Of a DNA stretch of 40,192 nt, positions 34,678 to 40,192 are shown one piece after another. The stretch comes from Bacteroidetes bacterium UBA6183 (GTDB lineage: Bacteria; Bacteroidota; Bacteroidia; UKL13-3): contig DITN01000045.1 of the NCBI GenBank assembly GCA_002422865.1, positions 31,652 to 71,843 of the forward strand, in the 5' to 3' direction. Below the pieces are notes generated by a model. The model had not been told where the DNA came from. It made no database searches and was given only the letters and a program-made list of their open reading frames with translations. Position 1 is the first letter of the stretch. The number at the start of each line of letters is the position of its first letter. A program made the translations under genes and the position numbers.

Positions 34678-34708
34678 TTTGAGTATTGCAGCGGTATTCC
34701 TACTTTTG
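34678..34708 (+). promoter_or_regulatory. Full-consensus promoter abutting the polA start codon
   Basis: TTTG (34678-34681), a 19-base spacer and TACTTTTG (34701-34708) match the Bacteroidota sigma factor consensus at every fixed position. Only four bases (GGGC) separate it from the ATG at 34713, so the mRNA should be leaderless or nearly so. Confidence 0.75.
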
Positions 34709-34712
34709 GGGC

Positions 34713-37541
34713 ATGCAGCAACGCAAAAAATTATTTTTATTAGATGGCATGGCCTTGGTTTACCGTGCTTATTTTGCTTTTAGCAAAAACCCAAGAATTA
34801 CTTCATACGGATTTAATACATCGGCCATTTTTGGCTATGTAAATACATTGTTAGATGTACTAAAAAAAGAAAAACCAACTCACATTGGAGTAAGTTTTGA
34901 TACCGCTGCACCTACCGCGCGCCATGATGAATATGAGCACTACAAAGCACATAGAGATGAACAGCCCGAAGATATTACCAAAGCACTTCCATACATTTTA
35001 AAAGTTACAGAAGCCATGCGTATTCCGTTATTAATCAGGGATGGATTTGAGGCTGATGATGTTATTGGAACCTTGGCTAAAAAGGCCGAGCAACAAGGTT
35101 TTGATGTTTACATGATGACACCCGACAAAGACTTTGGTCAGCTGGTGAGTGAACATATTTTTATTTACAAACCTGCACGTATGGGCAACGATTTTGAGGT
35201 TTTAGGTGTACCTGAGGTTTTAAAACGTTGGGAGATTACCGATATTAAACAGGTAATTGATATTTTAGGGATGTGGGGTGATGCAGTAGATAATATTCCG
35301 GGAATTCCCGGAGTTGGCGAAAAAACAGCGAAAGTTTTTGTTCAGAAATACGGCAGCATGGAGGGTTTATACGAACATGTTGACGAATTGAAAGGCAAAC
35401 AAAAAGAGAATGTAATTAACTTTAAAGAGCAAGCTTTTTTAAGTAAACGATTAGCCACCATTGATACCAATGTGCCTATAGATTTGGTGGAAGAAGATTT
35501 GATTTTAGAAGAACCTAACAAAGAAGAAGTAGAAAAGTTATTTACGGAGTTGGAGTTTAAAACATTGGCTAAACGTGTCTTAGGAACTGAAATTGAAATG
35601 CCTGCAACTGCAGGAAAATCAACAACTGCAGCCGCCTCTGTAAATTTCGATTTGTTTAACCAAGGAGCATCAAGCGTGCCAATAAAAACAGAGGTTAATA
35701 TTGATGAAGAAACAACCACATTAAACCTAAATAATATTAACAACACCCAGCACGAATATATTTTGGTTGAAACAGACGAACAACTTCAAAATGTATTAAA
35801 CGAATTGTTGCAACAGCCTGAAGTTTGTTTTGATACTGAAACATCAAGCTTAGATAAAATTGACAACAAAATTGTAGGTTTTAGTTTCAGCTATAAAGCT
35901 CATCATGGTTATTATGTAGCTTGTCCTAATAACTTTGAAGAAGCCCAACGTTTACTAAATATTTTTAAACCTGTTTTTGAAAGTGAAAACATCACTAAAA
36001 TTTTGCAAAATGTAAAGTTTGATTTGAGCATTTTACGCATGTATGGATTAGATTTAAAAGGACCCATTTTTGATACCATGCTGGCCCATTATTTGATTGA
36101 GCCCGATTTACGCCACGGTATGGATTTTTTATCGGGTGTGTATTTAAATTACGAACCAATAAGTATAGAAACTTTAATTGGTAAAAAAGGTAAAAACCAA
36201 TTGAGTATGCGTGATGTGGAGATAGAGAAAATAAAAGAATATGCTGTTGAAGATACCGACATTACGTACCAGCTTAAACAAAAATTAGCCCCACAACTTG
36301 AAGCCTGCGAAGCCGAAAAATTATTATTTGAATTGGAGCAACCTTTGGTACCTGTATTAGCCGACATGGAGTATGAAGGAGTTAAAATTAACAAGCAATT
36401 TTTAAACGACTATTCAGTTGAATTAGCATCTGAAATTGCACAACTAGAAAAACGAATTATTGAGCTTGCAGGAGTTGAATTTAACATTGCATCTCCTAAG
36501 CAATTGGGAGAGGTTTTGTTTGATCACTTAAAGTTAGACCCTAAAGCCAAGAAAACAAAAACCGGACAATACCAAACCGGAGAAGATGTTTTGCAAACCT
36601 TAAACGAACACGAGATTGTACGTTGCATATTAGAGGTCCGTCAATTGCAAAAATTAAAATCAACATATGTTGATGCATTACCTGAATTGATAAACCAAAC
36701 CACCGGGCGTTTGCATACTTCGTTTAACCAAGCAGTAGCCGCAACAGGAAGGTTAAGTTCTAATAACCCAAATTTACAAAACATACCCATCAGAACCGAC
36801 AAAGGTCGTGAGGTACGTAAGGCTTTTATTGCACGTAACGAAGAATATGTTTTATTGAGTGCAGACTACTCGCAAATAGAGTTAAGAATAATTGCATCTA
36901 TAGCCAATGAAGAAGCCATGATTGATGCATTTAAACAAGGCATCGATATTCACACCGCGACAGCAGCTCGCGTTTATGGTATAGAGGTAAAAGAGGTAAC
37001 TCCTGAACAACGTAGAAATGCCAAGGCGGTAAACTTCGGAATTATATATGGCCAATCAGCTTTTGGTTTGTCACAAAGTTTGGGCATACCACGTAAAGAA
37101 GCCGCAACCATTATTGATGAATATTGGAAACAATATCCAAACATCAAAAACTATATGAACATTACCATTAATTTTGCCAAAGAACATGGTTATGTGCAAA
37201 CGTTGATGGGCCGCAGAAGATATTTACGTGACATCAACTCGGCCAACTTTACGGTGCGTGGTTTTGCTGAACGAAATGCCATTAATGCACCTATACAAGG
37301 CAGTGCAGCAGATATGATTAAGTTGGCTATGATTAACATACACAACCGCATGCAAAAAGAAGGTAACCTAAAATCGAAAATGATTTTACAGGTACATGAT
37401 GAGTTGTTGTTTGATGTGTTCAAACCTGAGGTAGAATACATGAAACAATTGGTAAAAGAAGAAATGGAAAAAGCCATGACATTACAAGTGCCGGTAATTG
37501 CAGAAGCGGGTGTCGGTGATAATTGGCTTGAAGCTCATTAA
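34713..37541 (+). CDS. polA: DNA polymerase I
   Basis: Pol I fills gaps and removes RNA primers during replication and repair. The 942-residue protein has three domains: a 5'-3' exonuclease (1-290, with FLLDGMALVYRAYFAF, GFEADDVIGTLA and the GIPGVGEKTA helix-hairpin-helix), a 3'-5' proofreading exonuclease that looks intact (DTE at 374-376, LQNVKFD, YAVEDTD), and the polymerase (motif A SADYSQIELR with Asp718, the O-helix region RRNAKAVNFGIIYGQSAFGLSQ, motif C VHDELLFDV with His895-Asp896). An in-frame TTG at 34686 was rejected because the ATG at 34713 follows a full promoter and starts MQQRKKLFLL. The MscS gene follows after 19 bases and is probably co-transcribed. Confidence 0.97.
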   Translation: MQQRKKLFLLDGMALVYRAYFAFSKNPRITSYGFNTSAIFGYVNTLLDVLKKEKPTHIGVSFDTAAPTARHDEYEHYKAHRDEQPEDITKALPYILKVTEAMRIPLLIRDGFEADDVIGTLAKKAEQQGFDVYMMTPDKDFGQLVSEHIFIYKPARMGNDFEVLGVPEVLKRWEITDIKQVIDILGMWGDAVDNIPGIPGVGEKTAKVFVQKYGSMEGLYEHVDELKGKQKENVINFKEQAFLSKRLATIDTNVPIDLVEEDLILEEPNKEEVEKLFTELEFKTLAKRVLGTEIEMPATAGKSTTAAASVNFDLFNQGASSVPIKTEVNIDEETTTLNLNNINNTQHEYILVETDEQLQNVLNELLQQPEVCFDTETSSLDKIDNKIVGFSFSYKAHHGYYVACPNNFEEAQRLLNIFKPVFESENITKILQNVKFDLSILRMYGLDLKGPIFDTMLAHYLIEPDLRHGMDFLSGVYLNYEPISIETLIGKKGKNQLSMRDVEIEKIKEYAVEDTDITYQLKQKLAPQLEACEAEKLLFELEQPLVPVLADMEYEGVKINKQFLNDYSVELASEIAQLEKRIIELAGVEFNIASPKQLGEVLFDHLKLDPKAKKTKTGQYQTGEDVLQTLNEHEIVRCILEVRQLQKLKSTYVDALPELINQTTGRLHTSFNQAVAATGRLSSNNPNLQNIPIRTDKGREVRKAFIARNEEYVLLSADYSQIELRIIASIANEEAMIDAFKQGIDIHTATAARVYGIEVKEVTPEQRRNAKAVNFGIIYGQSAFGLSQSLGIPRKEAATIIDEYWKQYPNIKNYMNITINFAKEHGYVQTLMGRRRYLRDINSANFTVRGFAERNAINAPIQGSAADMIKLAMINIHNRMQKEGNLKSKMILQVHDELLFDVFKPEVEYMKQLVKEEMEKAMTLQVPVIAEAGVGDNWLEAH

Positions 37542-37560
37542 TAACTATAAACCAACAAAC

Positions 37561-38646
37561 ATGAATTGGCTAATTCCAGACATTACTTTTTTTGACAATA
37601 AACTTTACGACATTTTGTTGTTTGCAGCAATATTACTTTTGGGTTTATTGTTGAAACGATTTGGTGCAAAATTTTTAAGCAAACAATCATTCCGCATTTT
37701 CAAATCGTTTTCACGAAACCAATTTAGTGAGGTTTTTATTGACTTGCTCCGCAAACCCTTAGAACAACTTATTACAGTATTAGTAATATACTTTGCATTC
37801 GAACGCCTTAATTTTCCGGATACTTGGAATTTGGTTGCTGTAGATAAAATGGGCATCAGGTTAATGATGTTGGTGGTATGGCAAATTGCATTTTTTGTTG
37901 CGGTTTGTCGTATATTGTTAAGAACAACCGACTTTTTTACACATGTATTAATTAACCGTGAGAACTTCCCGATTTCACCTGAGTTGGGTAACTTTTTAAA
38001 AGAGTTAATCAAAGTAATTATTGTTATACTTTGTATTTTCGCAGGTTTACGTATTATTTTTCACGTTAATATAACAGCATTGGTTGCTTCACTAGGTATT
38101 GGGGGATTGGCTGTTGCATTGGCCGCACAAGATACCTTAGCCAATTTATTAGGATCATTCGTAATTTATCTCGATAAACCATTTAAAGCAGGAGATTTAA
38201 TTGAAGCCGGAGATATAAAAGGCAGGGTTGAGCATGTTGGATTTAGAACCACGCGAATAAGAACTTTAGAAAAGAGTTTACTAACAGTACCAAACAAAAA
38301 GCTTATTGATGTTGCTTTAAATAATATTACACTAAGTGATGCACGCAGGGTAAAGTTTGATCTGGGATTAACATACGCAAGTAAATCATCTCAAATTTTA
38401 AACATCATCACCGACATTAAAGAGGTGTTGATAAAGCACCCCAAAATTGGAGAAGAAATTACCGTTCATTTTACTGATTTTAGTTCAAGTTCACTCAACA
38501 TTTTGGTATTGTATTTTGTGATGAGCAATGAGTACGAATTAATGGTACAAGTTAAAGAAGAGGTAAACATGGAGATTATGGAAATTGTTGAAAAACATGG
38601 CTGCGAGTTCGCATTCCCTACTCAAACCCTTCATATTCAAAAATAA
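37561..38646 (+). CDS. MscS-family mechanosensitive ion channel
   Basis: Small-conductance mechanosensitive channels release solutes when the membrane is stretched after osmotic downshock. The 361-residue protein has four or so transmembrane helices (about 15-35, 70-90, 105-130, 155-180), then the pore helix and the GIGGLAVALAAQDTLANLLGS segment (about 178-198), the MscS signature. The cytoplasmic beta domain follows, with DKPFKAGDLIE and TVPNKKLIDVALNNI, and a C-terminal alpha/beta domain. The frame is open upstream into polA, but the ATG at 37561 gives the standard N-terminus. It lies 19 bases after polA. No terminator is obvious directly after it. Confidence 0.92.
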   Translation: MNWLIPDITFFDNKLYDILLFAAILLLGLLLKRFGAKFLSKQSFRIFKSFSRNQFSEVFIDLLRKPLEQLITVLVIYFAFERLNFPDTWNLVAVDKMGIRLMMLVVWQIAFFVAVCRILLRTTDFFTHVLINRENFPISPELGNFLKELIKVIIVILCIFAGLRIIFHVNITALVASLGIGGLAVALAAQDTLANLLGSFVIYLDKPFKAGDLIEAGDIKGRVEHVGFRTTRIRTLEKSLLTVPNKKLIDVALNNITLSDARRVKFDLGLTYASKSSQILNIITDIKEVLIKHPKIGEEITVHFTDFSSSSLNILVLYFVMSNEYELMVQVKEEVNMEIMEIVEKHGCEFAFPTQTLHIQK

Positions 38647-38775
38647 TAGAACGCCTTTTTGGTGTCGCATTACACCTTTTAAATACATTTTTTACGCACA
38701 AAAAAGCTCCGGTACGTTATTTTTAAGGCTATTTTTGTCACTATTTTGACAATTGCTAAAAAAACCTAAATTTAA

Positions 38776-38806
38776 TTTGTGATTAATAAAAAATAAGTCA
38801 TCTTTG
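38776..38806 (+). promoter_or_regulatory. Predicted strong promoter of the 38.8 kb structured transcript
   Basis: TTTG (38776-38779), a 19-base spacer and CATCTTTG (38799-38806) match the Bacteroidota promoter with one mismatch. Transcription should begin near 38812. Confidence 0.68.
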
Positions 38807-38816
38807 TGCTGCGTTG

Positions 38817-38891
38817 ATGAAGAAAAAACAACAAATGTTCTTTTACACATTCTTCAAAGACCGACTGCGGGCGTTAAGCGTAGTCCACTAA
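38817..38891 (+). CDS. Possible 24-residue leader peptide, Phe-rich
   Basis: An ATG about five bases after the predicted transcription start opens a 25-codon frame: MKKKQQMFFYTFFKDRL then RALSVVH and TAA. Four Phe and a Tyr fall within six of seven codons (MFFYTFF), the kind of cluster seen in aromatic attenuator peptides. Its stop codon touches the CCAC arm of the next stem. No Shine-Dalgarno is possible with so short a leader. Translation is not shown, and the ORF may be chance inside an RNA gene. Confidence 0.3.
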   Translation: MKKKQQMFFYTFFKDRLRALSVVH

Positions 38892-38920
38892 AATTGCCCT
38901 CGTGGGGTTTAATGGTTATA

Positions 38921-38966
38921 CAGGCTAATTCAGGGGCTCTTCGGAGCCCCGAGATTAGCTGTTTTT
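38921..38966 (+). terminator. Strong intrinsic terminator with UUCG loop
   Basis: GCTAAT/ATTAGC encloses GGGGCTC-TTCG-GAGCCCC, then TTTTT. The outer CA/TG pair and a bulged G extend the stem. One of the most stable hairpins in the window. Confidence 0.9.
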
Positions 38967-39056
38967 ATTTAAAGACTTTCCCATTTTCATTTTATTTCTT
39001 GTTATTGTCAACCTTCATGCTGAAATTTGGTGTCTATACGTTATTAACGTAACCGC

Positions 39057-40192
39057 GTGAAGAAACTCATTAAACTCAATCAAATCATTATAACGGTGCT
39101 ACTATTGGCACTCATGCCTTCTAAGCTGTTTGCCCAAGGCATGTATACGCCATTTGGCCAGAACCGTGTGCAATACTCCAAGTTTGTTTGGAGTTTTGTT
39201 CGCTCCGAGAACTTTGATGCCTATTTTTATTCAGGAGGCAGAGAGTTGGCGACATTTGCGGCCCGAACAGCTGAAGAGCAATTAAATGGTTTAGAAAAAA
39301 TTATTGACCACAGACTAAGCAGTAGGGTTGAGATTATTTGTTACAATACCCAACAAGAATACAAACAAGCAAATTTTGGTTTGTCAGACCAACCGGCCAA
39401 CCTAGGAGGCGTAACTCAAGTAAGTAACAATCGTTTTTTTATATACTTTAATGGTAACCGTGGCGATTTTGAAAAGCGCATCAGAGAAGGTTTAGCATTG
39501 GTATTAATTAACGAGCTATTGTTTGGTGGGAACATACAAGACCGCATTCAAAATGCGGCCATGTTAAACTTACCAGAATGGTTTTTCTCTGGTTTAACTT
39601 CTTATATTGGTGAAGAGTGGAATACGACCAACGATAATAAACTTAAAGACTTGGTAAATAGTGGTAAACTCAAAAAGTTTAATCGCTTGGTGTATAAAGA
39701 TCCTAAACTTGCAGGTCACTCGTGGTGGCGCTTTTTGGTTGAGAAGTATGGTATTGAAGTGGTTTCAAATATGCTTTATATTTCTAAACTAAGCAGGAAT
39801 TACGAAACAGCATTAATTTACGTGGCAGGTATTGACCTGAAACAAGCGGGAAAGGATTGGCTTGAATTTTATAAAGAACAATATGCCAAAGAAGATAACC
39901 TGCGCACCTTACCACTCCAAGAGATCAAAATAAAAAAACGACTAACACCATACATTGAACCCAAACTTAAAGTTGCACCCAAAGGCGATTTTATTTCATT
40001 TACAACCAATAAAGGTGGCAAGTACAAAGTGTGGACCGTTAATTTAAAAACAGGTAAACATAAACGTATACATAAAGGTGGTGTTAAATATTACCAACGC
40101 GAATTGGATCACTCTTTCCCTATGATTGCCTGGCATCCGGGTGGTGAGAAATTATCGTATGTGCACGAACGCAGAGGTAAAATCTACATCAC
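39057..40192 (+). CDS. Secreted protein with degenerate peptidase MA-like domain and PD40 propeller (3' truncated by window edge)
   Basis: The frame is open from a GTG at 39057 to the window end (378 codons). An in-frame stop at 39045 and no ATG before the signal peptide make GTG the only plausible start. A signal peptide (about 1-26) ends KLFA|Q (Gln27). Residues about 40-270 resemble a gluzincin/peptidase MA domain: REGLALVLINELLFG stands where HExxH would be, and LPEWFFSGLTSYIGEEW matches the downstream family motif. His is missing, so it is probably not a peptidase. The visible C-terminal part (KGDFISFTTNKGGKYKVW, MIAWHPGGEKLSYVHE) starts a TolB/PD40 propeller. Function is unknown. A candidate promoter lies between the upstream terminator and the start. 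Confidence 0.82.
   Translation, partial: MKKLIKLNQIIITVLLLALMPSKLFAQGMYTPFGQNRVQYSKFVWSFVRSENFDAYFYSGGRELATFAARTAEEQLNGLEKIIDHRLSSRVEIICYNTQQEYKQANFGLSDQPANLGGVTQVSNNRFFIYFNGNRGDFEKRIREGLALVLINELLFGGNIQDRIQNAAMLNLPEWFFSGLTSYIGEEWNTTNDNKLKDLVNSGKLKKFNRLVYKDPKLAGHSWWRFLVEKYGIEVVSNMLYISKLSRNYETALIYVAGIDLKQAGKDWLEFYKEQYAKEDNLRTLPLQEIKIKKRLTPYIEPKLKVAPKGDFISFTTNKGGKYKVWTVNLKTGKHKRIHKGGVKYYQRELDHSFPMIAWHPGGEKLSYVHERRGKIYI

Larger units (their letters stand above)
38812..38966 (+). ncRNA. Candidate structured small RNA or attenuator leader
   Basis: About 155 bases bounded by its own promoter and terminator. Predicted stems are TGAAGAA/TTCTTCA (38818-38856), GACTGCG/CGTAGTC (38863-38885, one G-U), CCAC/GTGG (38885-38905) and the terminator hairpin (38921-38961). 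CTC-GT-GGGG at 38899-38907 could instead pair with CCCCGAG at 38947-38953, opening the terminator. It does not resemble tmRNA, 6S, SRP RNA or RNase P RNA as I know them. It could be an independent sRNA or the leader of the downstream gene. Ends are approximate. Confidence 0.55.

Noticed and set aside
34686..34712. Upstream TTG start for polA
   Set aside because: It would place the full-consensus promoter within the coding sequence; the ATG at 34713 gives the standard N-terminus.
38812..38966. tmRNA, 6S RNA, SRP RNA or RNase P RNA
   Set aside because: There is no tRNA-like end or CCA, no pairing of the 5' and 3' ends, no SRP GGAAGCAGCC-type loop, and no conserved RNase P GAGGAAAGTCC segment.
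38804..39052. 82-codon ORF overlapping the structured transcript
   Set aside because: It starts at a TTG inside the promoter and reads through the strong terminator; it matches no recognisable domain.

Overview
The window comes from an AT-rich member of the Bacteroidota. The evidence is consistent. There are secreted proteins with both kinds of type IX secretion (T9SS) sorting domain, a PorP/SprF protein with an OmpA partner, and a Y_Y_Y-type propeller histidine kinase. Intergenic regions carry Bacteroidota-type promoters (TTTG, about 19 bp, TAnnTTTG). Most genes lack a clear Shine-Dalgarno site, and exported proteins show signal peptides ending in A|Q. I cannot name a genus. No tRNA, rRNA, insertion sequence, prophage or CRISPR array was seen. 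The content is mostly core metabolism plus a surface-protein block.

Layout. 1-420: the 3' end of sucD and facing terminators. 419-3796 (-): B12-dependent ribonucleotide reductase. 4207-5646 (+): a GGGP-synthase family prenyltransferase and a small SET-domain protein. 5759-9778 (-): di-haem cytochrome c, a glutaminyl-cyclase-like lipoprotein, cysS and a DUF3127 protein with an SSB-like tail. 9996-20804 (-): a surface block of response regulator, sensor kinase, tandem-95 adhesin-like T9SS cargo, PorP/SprF and OmpA. 20978-24524 (-): an SpmA-SpmB fusion membrane protein and a second T9SS cargo. 24589-28344 (+): phhB, a long structured non-coding stretch, then a transsulfuration enzyme, acyl-CoA thioesterase and homoserine dehydrogenase. 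28396-33336 (-): nucleotide-sugar and capsule-type genes (PHP phosphatase, sugar-phosphate isomerase, rfbA, rfbB, galE). 33430-34593 (-) purM is divergent from polA and an MscS channel (34713-38646, +). The window ends with a short structured transcript that has its own promoter and terminator, followed by a truncated secreted protein.

How the parts fit. The regulator/kinase pair lies directly upstream of the adhesin-PorP-OmpA operon. Two copies of a 13-bp palindromic repeat sit in the gap between them, so local regulation is the simplest reading. Five of five proteins with a clear Sec signal peptide place Gln right after the predicted cleavage site, and the glutaminyl-cyclase-like lipoprotein encoded here could cyclise such N-termini. 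The most novel-looking items are the 38.8-39.0 kb structured transcript with a 24-residue Phe-rich ORF, the tandem palindromes at 17.2 kb, the hairpin-dense region before the methionine genes, and a promoter that abuts the polA start codon.
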